From Campylorhamphus procurvoides (taxonomy: Eukaryota; Chordata; Aves; Passeriformes; Dendrocolaptidae): DNA of 64,000 bases. Shown one piece after another: positions 49,101-63,536 of this stretch; the stretch's first letter is position 1, and every line of letters starts with the position of its first letter. The notes beneath the pieces are model-generated. The model made no database searches. It was given only the letters and a program-made list of their open reading frames with translations, and was not told where the DNA came from. A program made the position numbers and the translations under genes. Location of the stretch: assembly GCA_013396655.1 (NCBI GenBank), contig WBMV01003358.1, positions 29,341 to 93,340 on the forward strand, written 5' to 3'.

Positions 49101-52100
49101 GAATCTGATATATAAACTATGAGAAATCAAGTAGCTGCAGTGACAGCAGAAGCTCCAATGAACTGATTCTGTATAATTTTTCATCAAATGGCTTATCCAA
49201 AGGTTTAGGATGAAATAATAAATACAGAGAACGTCAGACCTCTGAAAGCTGGGGGATTCTGACATTTGACTGGCTTCCATGTCTCCTTTGTGCCTCTTGT
49301 GGAAACCCTTATTTCAATACTTTCCAGGGCTTGAGCTGTCTGGTTTGTACTAATTATGTATCAGAGGTCAATCAATGTCTTTGACTGGTTTTACCACCAG
49401 GTGTTGGAAGGAGCAAACAGTGGAAATGTAAAGTGCATCTGGGTGGTGCTTGTGTATGGCTCTCAGTCAGTGATCCATAATGATTTCTTGTATAGATTTT
49501 CAAAGTTGGACTATTTGACCTCAAAGTCCTAGACTTTGGAGCCTTGAGATTTGTGATGTATGGCCATAGAAAGCATTATAACAAGAGCACATTAAATCTG
49601 ATTTCACACCTTAGGAAAAAGAAAGAGTTTTGTTGAGGATAAACTTTGATAAACTTATTCTGAGTTGATATAAATGCTTGAAATAGGAGATGAGTACTTT
49701 TGGCTAACTAGTCATAAAAGCCAGTGAGAAAAAACTGAAGGTGAAAGGTTTGGTAATTATTTTTTTTTCACCTATGATGCTGAGAACATATCTCTGGAAA
49801 CTTTCTGGAAGACTGAAATTTTCTAACAGAAAAAAAAAAAGAATCTTCCCCAGTGAACAGATTTGCTCAGGAATACAAGGTATGACTCAGGTCCCAGGTA
49901 AATACAAACTTGGAATGGGAAGAAAAACTCTTGAGATAGTTTGAATGGCATTACATCAATCAAAACCAAAAACATGCAAAAACCAGTTAGAAATGTGTGA
50001 TCTGAGATCTCTACCAGACTACAGTGTTGACAAGGACCTTCTGAGTCATAGTATCCATGTTCCAGATACTGCAAAATACTCCACCACATCCACCACATCA
50101 CATAATGACTTTCATTAAAATATCACGCTCCAATGTAAAACCAATTCACTTTTTTTCCCAAGGTTATTCATTATCAATGCCCGTTTCAAAACCACTTATG
50201 ATGAGCAAAAGCCTTCTAGTTTGCAAACTGAATTTATCACTGGCCTTCCCAGGACAATGTTATCTTTCAGCCTAAATATGGCTCTCCTGCACCATGTTAA
50301 TCCTTACAGTTAAACTTTACAGATAATAACAGATAATTATTCCTGCCTTTGTCCTGGTTAGCTAAAAGTGCATTTTCTGGTGTAAGGTAGGCTCTCCCTT
50401 ACCTCATGAACCCTGTAGCCATACTCTAGGTGTTGTTAATTGAAATTCTGCATGTCTTCACTTGCTAATAACAACTTAGGATTTGTAAGATTTTTCTAAA
50501 TACATGCTTCTATTCCATGTATTCTTCTATTTTATCTCATGGAGGAGGTAACATAGCATCAGGAGCAGTTGCTACTATGAGATGGCTGTTGTTTTTGTCA
50601 GCTGTAACCCTGTGAAACTGCTTTATGTACCAGCAAAGGACATGTGTAATGTACTTAAAAATGGAAACGTGTTTGCTGACTTCCTCTCTGAGGCAGAGTC
50701 TAGGCAACAAAGAAAGTGAGAAATAGACAGCAAAGAATAACCACACATGAAGAGAAAAGCTTGCTAAGAGAATTTCAGGGTCCAAATGTCAGGTGAAAGA
50801 TCTTTGAAGCTTTGAGCAAAAATCTGTTTTAGTTCCCTACAGGGTGGGAATAAATGGTGCTTCACTTTTCTTTAATTTTATTGCAAATAAATAACTCTGC
50901 CACAAAGACCCTTGACTTAATTTTTGTTTTTTCTTAGTGAAAAGAACTTGGGAGACCTCAAACCTTGGCTACCCACTTGCAGACGTAACATAATTTGGTG
51001 TAAACAATTTCTAATATTGCCTTTGCCTGCTTCTAGAAAAGGTGATAACTGAGGGGATATGGAAGAAAAACAAAATCAATAAATCTGAGTTATCCTGGTG
51101 TGTTTGCATTACCCAGCTCAGGGCTGTGAGATAACCATCTCTGAAGGTGAGGGCTCATGCTATTGTGGGTGGGTCAGTAGATACAGCTGGGAGCAGCAGT
51201 GCCATCACTAGTCAGGTATTGAAGGCAAACCTTTACAAGAGCAAGTACTAACTCAGGCAGTGAGAACTGAGTAAGCTCTCTGTTACCAGAGGGGGACAGG
51301 CAGGTTTTGTTTATCTGCACTCACCCCTGGATTTGCCGCTTTCCACTGCCAGAATGGCACAACAACCTGGCCCTTGGAAAGAGATGACACATTCTTGGAT
51401 TCTTTATGCTCCAAGTATTTAAGTGTCTTAGTGTTACATACGATATAACAACTGCAGCTGCAGTTCTTTGGGGGTCTCTGTGCACCCCAAAGCCCTAAAA
51501 TTATTTTACCCACTCATTTGAAACCCAGGAAATGGAATTTAATGATAAACTGGACTAGCAAATAGAGTGAATGTGAGAGGGAAATGAAGAGAAGTGGACT
51601 CTGCTGTCAAATTTCTTTTTGTGAAAGGGAAAATTACCAGACAATAATTAACACACAATAAGTTAGATCAAATTATATTGATGGTAATATTTTCAGGTTA
51701 AAATAGTACAATTGTTTTAAAATGAATACTTGCACACAATGGTGAAATGGAAATACTGGATTTTGGCTGTTGTACATCTCTGTTCAATTTGCCTATATAT
51801 TTTTTTTTTGTTCATGAACCAGCTGTTGTACATACACTGTGTGTTTTCTTTATTGTGAAAAAAAAGTTCTGGATTTAAGTAAAGAAACCTTAGAACTTAT
51901 CCCAAGACATATCACAAAATCATGGTGCTGCAGAGATCCGGAGAAGAAGCATTAGTAGACACTGTTAAAGGCAAACTAAACCCTTGTCTCTCTGAAGCTG
52001 GTGGGAAACTGTTGACTTCTGTGAGGACAGGATTTATCTTTAACAATTAAAATACAACTCCCCTCAAAAAAACTCCCCTCAAAAACATGTTCTTAAAATA

Positions 52101-53479
52101 CTCCTTGGTATTTCCCTTTCTGTACATTTGCATATCTTCTGCATATTTCCTACATTCACTCTCCAGTAATCACAGGAGGTCGAGTGAAGGCTTTTGGGAG
52201 GCCCAAAAGAGAAAGAGCTGTTAGTCAGAAATTGACCACATTGAATCAGGAGTCAGGAGTCTTTCCATCAAGAGCCCTCAGTGAGATAAAACTGTCTCCA
52301 CACTGATAGAAAAACTTCCTTGAACAGCAAGCATTAAATTACTTATGTGATTAATCACTAGCCCTACTTCACCAGGATCTTTACTGAGGTTTAGCAATCA
52401 GAGTAAAGAAATATGGTTTCAGGGTTTACTTCAGTGAAGAGGTTTATTTTATTGTTTCAAGAAGGCATGTTTTGACATTCTGGGTCCCTTAAAGCATCTT
52501 AGAAATTAAGAAATTTTTGAAAAATCTTATTTTTCTCCACAGGTATATTTTTAATGAAAGTATTATGGAACCTGAAATTAATTTGAAGTTTTTATCACTT
52601 GTATCCAATGAGGCTAAAAGCGTGCTGTTTCAAAAAGAATACAGACTGAATTTGGCTTAAAATTTAGATTATAGCATTCCTCAGGTATTATTTAATCTAG
52701 CATTTGGAAGACAATAAAAGATTTTTTAACTGAAAAGAAGGTTCTCTTTTTTCTGAAATTAACTTGAGATCTGAGAAAAAAAGCCCTTCCAAACACAGTG
52801 ATTTAACTGCTGGAGAGTCTCTTTGTTGGCTCGTTCCTGCTGGGAACAAGATGCTATTATAGTGACTTGGAGTCATGGCAGGAGAACACAACAAAGATAA
52901 AACTTCGTTTCACACATGTTGTCTGCAAAGGTTTTAGAAATTTAAGAAGAGGGTTCTTCTCTTTTCTGACTTTTACCTAGCCTCTTGTCTATCTACTTCT
53001 AAATTTATTTGGTGAATGGATTTAAAATTATTTTGCTTTGAAAATTTGTTAAGTTTATTAACTTGTCTTAAAAATTGAATTTAAAGTAACTTCTGGACTA
53101 GCTATATAAAGTTTAAGTTTTAAAGTTGAAAGAAGTATCTGCAAGTATGTGACATTTTCACAGCAGTAAAAAGTGCATAACAACTATATTTTTAAAACCA
53201 AACTGCCTTTTCAGTATCTCAGACTAGATGTGTAGTTCCTGACCTTTCTTGAAAACCATCAAATCTCTCAATTTCCACATGATAATACATGGAGTGACGG
53301 ATTCTTCCTTGTAATCTGTAGAAAACCCTAAGGTATTCCTACTGTATAACATCCATGTGGTCTGCTCTTGAAAGCCCCTGTGCACTGGAACCCTAAGTGC
53401 CCCAATTGTGTCAAAGGTGCTTTTGTGCTGCAACTCACCAGACACAGCAGAGGACTGTGGGGGTCACACTTCTGAGCTG
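46180..53479. other. Long non-coding stretch
   Basis: About 7.3 kb of AT-rich DNA without recognised gene, CR1 or LTR. ORFs are 60-92 codons. It contains the palindrome at 51450-51465, a T11-type run near 48560 and a doubled ACTCCCCTCAAAAA motif near 52056-52085. Confidence 0.5.
51450..51465. repeat. Perfect 16-bp palindrome centred on an E-box
   Basis: AACTGCAGCTGCAGTT equals its reverse complement. The centre CAGCTG is an E-box of the class bound by bHLH proteins such as AP-4 or MyoD. Regulatory use is not shown. Confidence 0.85.
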
Positions 53480-53700
53480 CCTTTGAACACTTCCAGAGAT
53501 GAGACATCCACGACTTCTCTGGTCAACGTGTGCCAATGTCTCACCACCCTCTGAGAAAACTGCTTCTTCCAAACATCAGATCTGAATCTCTCCTCTGGTT
53601 TAAAATCATTCCCCCTCGTCCTATCACTGTCTGCCCATGTGAAAAATCACTCTCCTTTTTTTTTTTTTATAAACTCCTTTTAAGAACAGGAAGATTGGAG
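53480..53700 (-). mobile_element. CR1 LINE 3' region, minus strand
   Basis: Read in reverse complement, this is the part of CR1 just upstream of the 3' end. Plus-strand words are TTGAACACTTCCAGAGATGA, CAATGTCTCACCACCCTCTG, and CATTCCCCCTCGTCCTATCA followed by CTGTC. The 3' tail itself is missing on the left side. A T13 run at 53656-53668 interrupts the element and looks like a later expansion of its short T tract. Confidence 0.88.
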
Positions 53701-56700
53701 AATGCATAAAAGCAATTTTAATAACGAGACAAAATGTCAAAACAAAGGTGGTCTTCTGAGCATTGAGTTAATTTCAGTAATTTCTTTTTCTTAAACATAA
53801 TTATATAAATGAAAACATATTTTCTGTTACTTTCTCAATATTTTTTCATAAATTCTTGATCAGCTAAAAGAAGAAAAAGAAAATATTCTCACAATCATTT
53901 TCTTTTCTGAAATCAGTTCTGAAATTTAGTTATAAAGAAAACTGAAAGGATTTTTAAAATTAAGAGAAATCTTATAAGGAAAAATTGAAAGCTTTTATTT
54001 TGGAATTGTTAAACAAAATGTACTTAAGAAAAGTTAATTTACTAATAGCAAAAAAAATACAGAAAAGGCTTTCAAGTTGCTGAATTTCGATCTTTTTTTT
54101 CTGAGAAACATGTGCTTGAAAACTAACATCAGCAGATACATTTTTAGAGCAACAATACCATATGCTCTGGCTCTTGCTTTTCCTCTTTTAGAACAATACA
54201 CAGTAGCACTTTTAGCCCTCAGTCCTTAATATAGTATCATAAACTGTGAGCTGTAGTCTATTTCAATTTTTACTACCTAACATAAAATTCAGTATAGTCA
54301 ACTGAAGAAATTGGTCCTATGCAGAAAAAGTCTCTACTGTTCCACACAGCTGTTTATAAATCCTCTGGATAATGCCTGTCTTTGCATCATCCAGTTTTTT
54401 CACAGTCAGAAAGCAAAGTATTGGGGAAGAAAGGACAAAGAATTGTAAGATATCCCTTGTTCTCTCTCTAGCTACCACAGACCACCGTATCACTTAAACA
54501 AAGGTATCAAATTTCATCCTTAATTCTGATGGTTTGAATGGACTTTTTTCTTTTCCCCTGATATATTGGTTTTAACTCTTTGATAGCAATTGTTTTGTTG
54601 GTTACAGGTATTATTTAAGTAGTATAAAGTCAGGAACTAATGCACAAGGATCACAGTATAGACAACACTGGTGTTTAGTTTATGTAGGTTAAATGTCAAA
54701 GGAAGGCAATTTTGGAGGAAGCATTATCTTTTCAGAGAAAGGGAAAAAATTTGCTGTTTCTGTCTCCCAATATTTTGCCAAGAATATGCAGGAAAATAAG
54801 ACACTCCTGTTTGCAATGCTTTGTTCCTACCAACCATGACTCACTTTCTGAGCATTTACTGGATAAATTGTTTTTATGAGCTGGTTAAAATCTGTTGGAA
54901 TAAATGAAAGAAGAAATCCATGATTAGGGTCTTTAAGACAGCATGTAGGTGGTTTCTGCTCAATTGGGTTATCTATGAAGAATTTGGACAAACAGTTTTT
55001 GGTTCAAATAAAAGAGATTATTTCTGGGAGGTATATAATGTAGCATATTTTATATTTTTTTTCATTCTAGCTTTTAGCCAATGAGAGGCACAGGATGGTC
55101 TCTAAACCCCAGTACATGAAAACCCAACAGCCACAACAAGATTTTTTTCCTTAAATAAATGGCACTGAATTTAACTTGAATTGACTATTAATATAAGGAA
55201 ACCTAGTCTGACTGCTTTAATTGGGAATTGTAACTAGTCCATGTGCTATTTCCATTAATGTGTTATATTAATGTGAATGTTTTATATAAATCTGATATGT
55301 TATCTAGCATGTCATGCAGCTATATGGCTTTGTATTTTGATTAAGTTTTACTGTCTTCTTTTTAACACACAAGCTGTATCACACTATGTTTTTTAATTTA
55401 TATAAATACTTACTTTAGCAAAGTTTCTGGGGAATCAAATTCACTCCTACTGTGTATAGAAATTTGCTTGAAAACTTGTTCTCCCAGGGCCATAGTTTCC
55501 ATGGGAAGGTGTCAGTCAGTAACTGCAGCCATACAATTTATTTCAAACTAATTGTTCAATTTTAGATATAACAAAAAATAAAAAAAGTCAAAGCATTTAC
55601 ACCTTCACTGTTACAAATATATAATAAAACAACTTTATCCCCATTGGCATGGAAATGAGTTTATTCCTAAACACAACAAATGCTTCTCATGTCAGATCCG
55701 TGGTGATTCAGTGATGGCAGATGATAAAAACAGCAGGTCTTGCTAACTGTAAAATGCCATTCCTCTCAGTGTAACAGGTATTTTAAGGCTCCACAACAGC
55801 TTTCTTATAGCTCCTTACAGTTCAACATGAGGTTAATTCTGAAGGTGCTGCAGATTTCCAAAAGTTTGTACTTTCAGCCCTTCTTGGGTATCTATTTTCA
55901 TTTTTTTTCCCAAAAAAACACAACAGCAGCCACATCCAGCCACCTGCTCTGGTGTCTGGAATCACAGCTGACAATTACACATGCTCTTGTGCTGGGCAGA
56001 AGAGCTCCAGCTTAGTTTCAACATTTTGAAGAGATTGGGAGGTGAAAATGACAGGGAAAGGATTAGAGATCTGCCAGACTACTTGAAACAGCTGACATTT
56101 GAAAATCTGCCTTCAGCAAAGTCACTTTAGAGGATCTAGTAGGAAGCACTTCAGAAAAAAACATGTGAAAACCATGCATTTTCAGCGAGGAAAAATTCTC
56201 AGCATTAAAATCAATATATGCAGTCAATGCCTGATTCAAGTTTCTTAAATTATCTGCTTCTGGATTAAAAAGAACTGGATCTATGCTTGTATTTGTAACA
56301 AAATCTTGTTATGATAACCCGAAACTAATTCATAATATCTAATGCTTCTGAGCTTGCTATTCTCCATTGAGAAACAGTACAGTTCTTGGAACTACCTGGA
56401 GATTATAGATTTCCCTTCATCTTCTAGCAAGTTCTTTTTCAAATTATCTTGAAGTAAGTATAAGTACTTTATGTTCACATATACTGTTTAGAGTATGAAA
56501 CTAAGGAGAGCATTCACCTTGAAGTAAACAAACCCTCTGTCTTTATAAATTTTACAAAAATATTTGTGCTAATATTTAATCTTTCATAAACAGTATTAAT
56601 TTCATAATACCTAAGTCAAGTGATGAGTCCACACGGCAAAGTGCAGAACCTTGTAGATATAATCTCATGGTTCATGGATACACTAGGAACATTGCCGAAG

Positions 56701-59700
56701 TATCTGTGTGAATAGTAAATTCTTGGTAAGTGTACCCCAGTCAAACTGAGGCACCCCAGATGTGGTTTTACTCAGGGTTCTTACAACCTTCAAGTGTTCA
56801 GATACAACTCGATTTGACTTATCACCAATACACACACTCTTCTAATCAAAGTGAAACTCTGCACAAGAACTATGTTTCTACATCATTGTCATCCACCAGC
56901 ATTCCTGTCTTTTGTGTATTGATCCAGATGTCTCTGGAGAAGATCTTGCTATAGTTAGTTATCTATTATGCCAGGCAACACTGGGACAGCTTCAAGGATG
57001 TATTAGAGGGGCTAGGATGGTATCTTTGTCGCCCAGGGATACCTTTAGTCATTCATGGACAGCTCTAAGATTCTGAGAAGCAAAGTCTTTATTTTCAGGG
57101 TTTGACTGTCGTTCTGGTTCTTGTGATGAGGTGTTGTGCTTTAGTTAGTTTTACTTAAACATGAACTATACCAGTCTCCACTAAAATTCCACTACTTCAT
57201 TGCATTGCATTATGTACTGTAAACTGATATATCTTGTTAAGGAAACTTTCCTGTCTGACCACCCAGGAGCCACTCTGGCAGTCACTCCTGCACGATCTGA
57301 GCTGGAACTGAGGCTCCTTTGCTGATACAGAGCTTCAGGGTTATCAGGAGGCTTCCCTGCCTCAAGCAACTCTTGAAAGCTCACTGCTCACACAGGCAGC
57401 AGATTCTTATGTCTGTAAAGCCGTGTGAGTTTTAAAAGGAGAAATGGGCCATGTCCCAGGCTGATGCTGCTCCACTGTGTGTATCTAATCTTTTTACAAA
57501 ATATTTTCTTTTAAGGATACCAAATCCAAATGGTCAAGATTTCTGAAGAACATACAATATAAACAAAATGATTGATTTGTGGTTGAAGATCTCCTTGTAA
57601 ATTACAACTCAGTTAAAAATGTTAACAGATGTCATTTGAGGTAATTTTTTGGTAAAAACAAACAGAATGAGTACATGGAATGCCTTCATTTGCTTGTACA
57701 TCAGTCTTTATATCCAGGATGAATTAAATTGAGATAAATGCAATTAGTCTTATTACAGGAATAAGAATTACAGCTTTAATTTAATCTGCTAAAATAGATT
57801 AATTTTTAAATATATATATATAAGCTTATCATACCATACAACTATATCGCGTTATTAAGCACACCAAGGAAAACCACAAAGAGAACAGGAGTACATCATT
57901 GCTGGGCAGTGGAAGCCAAATGCAAAGAGCTGTGATTTCCTTTGGTTGTTGCTGCCTCTGCCTGTGTCTCTCTTTTCCTCTAGACAAATCGAGAAATCAC
58001 CAAAGTCCTAGTTCTGGCTCCACTGCTTCAGAACTCTGGAACTGGGGTTTCACATGGAGGCTTTGAGTTTGTTTTCAGCACTTATTCCAATAACCTGGGC
58101 ACGTGTAAAATCTGCTTTCAGAAGATCAGATTGCATGAACACACACTTGACGAGAGAAAGACAGTGGGACATAGTACAGGGACTATTTCACTGACACCTG
58201 CAGTTGCAAGGCCTCTTGCACAGCTATGTCTCAAATCAATTAGAGAACCAAACAAATTTTATTAGGGCTTATAGACTTTAGCAAAAATGTTCACATTTTT
58301 TAATAAACCCAAAGAGGTTAAATTGGTTAGGAACTTGTATACATTTTATTTGAGGCTTTCAGTGGTCATGTAGGCCTTTTATTTTTTCTTATTAGACCAG
58401 TAAAAATCACACACAATATATATTCACATGTGTATATATATGTGAAGCAAGACTTTACAACGAATGAGAGATTTGTAATAGTAAAATTAATATGATCCTT
58501 CTGATTTACTTTGGTTAGCTGAATGCCTCTAATTTCCCACCAAATGTGTTTCAGATGCCTTCACTTTTTTTGGTTTTCATGTATTTTTACCTCAGTAGTA
58601 ACTCTAAAAATAATCCTCTAGACACTTATGCCATACAGTGTGTCTGGAAGGACAGATTCACCTATTTGCCTTCCCAAGTCAGACTTTCCTGCAACAAACT
58701 TTCCTGCAGAAAAGCCAGAGGAAACTGCAGAATACAATTGAAAAAACAAAAATGAGAAATGCAGACACTGGATTTCACTTGAAATGTCTCTTTCAGTCCT
58801 GTCAGACTGTTACAACCTCTGGAAAAGGAAAACAAGAATGGAGGATAACAGATTTACCATCACAAAGGCCCCATGATCTCAATCGTACCTGCTGGTCTGG
58901 GGAACTCTACATTATTGGCTTACGCTGTATCATTCTTTATAGTAGCTGAGCCCAGTAAAGACTCAATTTAAACTGCCACGCTGTTATGTCCACTGACCCA
59001 GCTGCCATCTTAGTGTACCCTGACTTTCATCCTCAACTGGGAAAATAATATACAGCTACCAAACCAAATAAACCAGTGGGAATGGACATGGTGTGATGTG
59101 AATTTACTGGGAAAGAAGGCAAGGCAGGAGGATTTTATTTATCACCAAGCCCGTGAGCTGATGTGGCACAAGAATCTGAAACACATGGTGGCAGCTGTGC
59201 AGTCTGTGTCTCTCCTGCCCCATCTTTATTCAGCTCAGCATCTCTCTTTGTATGCATTGTGCCCTAGGGATGGCATTAATATTTTAGTCTGCAATATCTC
59301 CTTTCCACACAGGAGAACAATAACAGAAAAATATTTCATACTCCAGCACCAGAGCAAAAGAAGCTACTCCATGAGAAAATAATTTTTTTTTTGTCTGAGC
59401 ATGTAATGTTCCATACTAATTCAGTGACATCTATGAGAGTGGGTGAGTTAGAATGGGAACTCCATGGCAATGCCAATATTTCAAAATGTATGTTTGAGTT
59501 CTAGGAGAATTCTCAAACAATTTTATTTTGCTGGCAAAATAAAATCCCAATACACTGCTCCCAGTTATTAGAAAAATGTTGTCTGAAATTTATCTATTCA
59601 TTTAACTTTATTTTAAAATATAAAAAATGCAACCATGATGGAAAAAAATACATATAAATGTAACTTTCAGGCAATCTGTTATAGTAATGCTATCCCTATA

Positions 59701-60696
59701 AAGACAAATTAATTTTTTTAATTAAAGTTATGTGTGAAACTGACAGACCAGAGGAAAATTCTGTTTTATATCGAACCATGAAAACTTGTTTCAAAACTAA
59801 TGACAGCTGTCATCCCTGTAGGTTTAAATATCACATGCCCATCTCCAGTAGCAAGGCATATAATGTTAAGTAAGGTACCACAACCCCAGCAACTGAAAAT
59901 AGCACTGGGCCTTCCTTTAAGAAAAAATAAACAAAACAGTGGAGGCAAGTATCATACCTTTTGTGTATATATAGGCTTATATTACCCTGCTAAATCTTCA
60001 CTGTATATACTTTTTTCACTGTATCTATTTTTTTTAAGTACTTTGCCTTTGAGTACCATAGAGTTGACCTAATTTCCTGGTGAGGTCTAGTTGGGGTTTG
60101 TTGCTGAAATGAAATGGCATTTCTGTAAATGTCTGTGCCTCATCCAGTTAAACTTGGTTAATGTATAAATAAAGCTGTGTAATTCTGTATTTTTTGTCAT
60201 CCCCTGCACCCTTCATTTTTGCTCAAAATGCTTTTGCTAATTTGAGAGACATCAAGGAGTAATTACAGTAAACCCAAATCTTTATTTCTATAGGTAGATA
60301 TGTTTGTATGAAATGTGCTCCTTATTCGGAGTGGCTAAAATATGTGCAGGACTTGAATATATTAAGTTTTCAAAATTGAAAAAATAGTGCAGCAGCTATT
60401 TGTTTGTTCAATTATATGGGAAAAAATAACCCAAAGAAATCCACAGCAGTCAGTGTATATTGACAGCAGTACTGGACTGAATGTCAGCAAAGAGACCCAA
60501 GAACTTGGTCTTTACTGTCTCTGAAGGTTTTCAGAATCATTTGAAGCCAAAAATCAAAACTGAACTATAGGAATGTAGAAAACAAGTCTCCTTTCTAATT
60601 TTGGTCTAAATTTCTGAGTAGACTAAAGTACATTTTAAACCTTTTTCAGCCTGTCTTCAAGATATCTTCACCTGTGACCAACCTATTCAATCTCCA
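53701..60696. other. Long non-coding stretch
   Basis: About 7 kb of AT-rich sequence without recognised gene or repeat family. ORFs are up to 103 codons (58638-58949) with no motif. Simple TA runs lie near 57808-57825, and TTCACAT/ATGTGAA arms near 58423-58446 flank a TATATA loop. Confidence 0.5.
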
Positions 60697-60798
60697 GGTA
60701 GGTCAAGTTTCTTTTAGTTTAATCTCTTTAAATAGTCATATTTGCCACAGGTAGTTCAAGGTTCTCTTAGTCTAATGTCTTTAGTCATATTTGTCACA
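60697..60798 (+). repeat. Diverged ~50-bp tandem duplication
   Basis: Two adjacent units share the order GGTAG-TCAAG, TTCT-TTAGT-TAAT, TCTTTA and AGTCATATTTG-CACA: 60697-60749 (53 bp) and 60750-60798 (49 bp). They differ by several substitutions and a 4-bp gap, so the duplication is older than the one at 38028. Confidence 0.9.
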
Positions 60799-61770
60799 AA
60801 ATTTCAAAAGGCATTTAGTACTTTTCCTATTGCCAAAGACACCATTGATAACAAATACTGTAATAATACTTAATATTGGCTTCTGTACTGGGAACCATTC
60901 CAGATAACAAAACACTGAGTCAAATCTATCAGCACAGTCATCTGAGCTTCTAATCCCTATTACAAAGCAGAGGATGGGAACAAAAACTTAGCCAAAATCA
61001 GACCTTACACTCAAGTCTACTATGTGAAAAAGCACAGTAACCCAGAGTTGTGTCTCAGACGATTTGTTAATTACATATGTCAATTCTACAACTGCAAATA
61101 TTTAAAAGGCTAGCAATACCACATCCATGTTTACAAATCTCTTTTACTGCTCATTTTGACACTGATGGGTTTTGAAGCAAATCTTGCGCATGTGAAGCTA
61201 TTAATTTACACACAATTCTGCTTGGATTCTCCAGTTATAACTCACAGCTAGTGTCTTACTCTTTTGGTGGATAAACATGTAATTCTAAACTTCTGTGTCT
61301 GGAATATTAAAATTTGTGCATGTTTTGGCTGACCTTGCCTGTTTGACTTCTTCAGTGTTAAACAGCCTCTGATTTTAATTCAGCGTTGGCCAGTTCATAT
61401 CAGAGCTGAGCATGGCTTCATGATTGCTGAGTGCTACAGGGAAAAAAAGCTGCTTTATAAAAGAAATTGCAAATTGACATCTGTCTTCACCTGTCATTTT
61501 TATCTTTGCCTAAATAATCATTGCAGCGCTGGTGACTATTTGTTCCAAGGGAGAGTGTGTTGATCACAGCTCTGCAGTTGCCGTTCTCAACAGCACAGTC
61601 CCTGCTGCAGCTCCCCTTGGCCACCCATTGCAGGAACAGCAACCTAACTTTCCTGTGTACTGGGAAAGAGTGAACCTCTGAGATATTTACATGTAATAAT
61701 GGTATACAACCTGAAAAGACTTCTCCCAAATATTTTGTACTCAAATCTTTTTGTTGATATGCTCCATTAT
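60799..61770. other. Non-coding stretch
   Basis: No gene or repeat family recognised. The minus-strand ORF 61487-62026 (179 codons) runs through the microsatellite that follows and is discounted. Confidence 0.5.
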
Positions 61771-61834
61771 ATACATACATACACACACACACACACATAT
61801 TTATGTGTATGTATGTGTGTATACATACATACAT
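61771..61834. repeat. Compound CA/TACA and TG/TATG microsatellite
   Basis: (TACA)n and (CA)n at 61771-61798 are followed by ATTT and then TGTGTATG-type and TACA units to 61834. The CA arm and the TG arm are complementary, so each strand can fold into a hairpin. Confidence 0.93.
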
Positions 61835-63536
61835 AATCTCTACCAGCCTTTTCCCTCCCCAGTATGATTTCTTCATTCTATTGCTCATTGCTAGCTTTTT
61901 TCTTTTCTTTTTTCTGTCTGAAATTGTCAACCTCAAATGACATTCTGCCATTGCTCCAGCATTTTTGAACTCCATGGAAAGTACCAGAAAAATACCTTCA
62001 ACAAAGGAACAAGTAACAACAAACAAATGTGTACTTATTACAGTTAATTCACAGCTGGAAGCAAAATCTGAGTCTTGAGAAACATATGAGAAACCCTGGA
62101 ACTAGACCACATGAAGAACAGAAAGCCATTTACCTCTGGAAATAATGCTTTCACAGCTGATTTATTTGAGGGCAAATCTGGAGGGATTCTTGGTTAAGAC
62201 CATTTCAAGCATCCAGAAAATGCCCAAGATCTTATTTCAGAAGTATATACATAGAAAGTCTTCTAAAGTCTAAAACGGACTGTCAGACTCCCACCTACCA
62301 AAAATTACATTAGGCCATAGACTTTTTGTCACTTGCTGTCTTGGCTTTCTGGGACATTGTAGGTTTGGTTTTAAAAGAAAAATTGTATTTATGTGTACAA
62401 ATATGTGACATGCATGTACACGTACATTAGAAACAAAAGAAAAGCCAAACATTCAGAGGTATGCAGACATGCATAAATACATATGCTGCCAAGAAGCAAA
62501 ACATCACTGTAATTGAATGGAAACTTTTTCATTTCCTGAAGGCCAGTCTTAGTCCAAATAGCCTGGGACATATACAAATTGCTGTTCCATTTTCTACCAG
62601 GGTGACAGACAATGTTCAGCAGTGTTCCAGTATATTATTTCCTATTCATATATCATCTGGAATGTGTAGAATTGCAATATGGAGTGGATGAAGCAGAGAC
62701 AAATGAAGTAAAGTAAGATTAACCTTACCAAAGCAGCGTGCTCTTCAAGACTTGAACAAAAGCCTTGTATGAATAGGTGTTATCGAAAGTAGAACTGCAC
62801 CTGATATTGCTTTGAAGCTTTGCAATAACTACAGTATGTGTAGATATTGAACTAAATTGTGTGTGCCTCTGATTCGGACTTAGGGTTTTTTTCCATTCTT
62901 TTGACTGCTTAGCAAGGTGTCTCCTGCCATTACTGATAGTCTTTGGAATCATAATTCACATCCTCTGACTTTTCAATCTTCTATCTACTTTTCCAGTTTA
63001 GGAAGCCTATCTGATCTAGTTCTACTACTCCAGTTAAAACAAACTACTTCTCTGGAAAAGAACTGACAGTAGTCTCATGATAACTAAGGCACGTTTTGGA
63101 ATGAATATCACTTCTTTTTAAAGAGAGGATATAAGGAGTTCTTAGCATTTAATTGGCATCAATACATATTAGGAACTCACAGACCCATCTTAATTTATTC
63201 CAGATTATAGAAAAATGTTTCCAACTAAAGTAATGTACTCTCCATAGGAAAAATTACTCAAATCCTTACAATCATTCTATGTGGAGTAATTTTAAAATGA
63301 GGTAGTTCAAGATCATGTTATACTTAGGAAAATTAACGGTGATGTTACCTGAACCTTCTGCCATGGGAGTTAACAATTAAATTTGGTGGGTTTGTAACAC
63401 TTTCCAGAACACGTAGTTTCAAATTTAAAAAAATTGCCTAAACACACCACAACAAAAGCCCAACTCTGATGGGATTGATTTTTGGAATGGAGACATTAGA
63501 GCAGTAGAACATGAAAAGCTAAGACATAGATGTTGA
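61835..63536. other. Non-coding stretch
   Basis: No gene or repeat family recognised. ORFs are under 80 codons. Confidence 0.5.

Noticed and set aside
61487..62026. 179-codon minus-strand ORF, the longest in the window
   Set aside because: It includes the CA/TG microsatellite (CVCVC run), which removes stops; the rest shows no family features.
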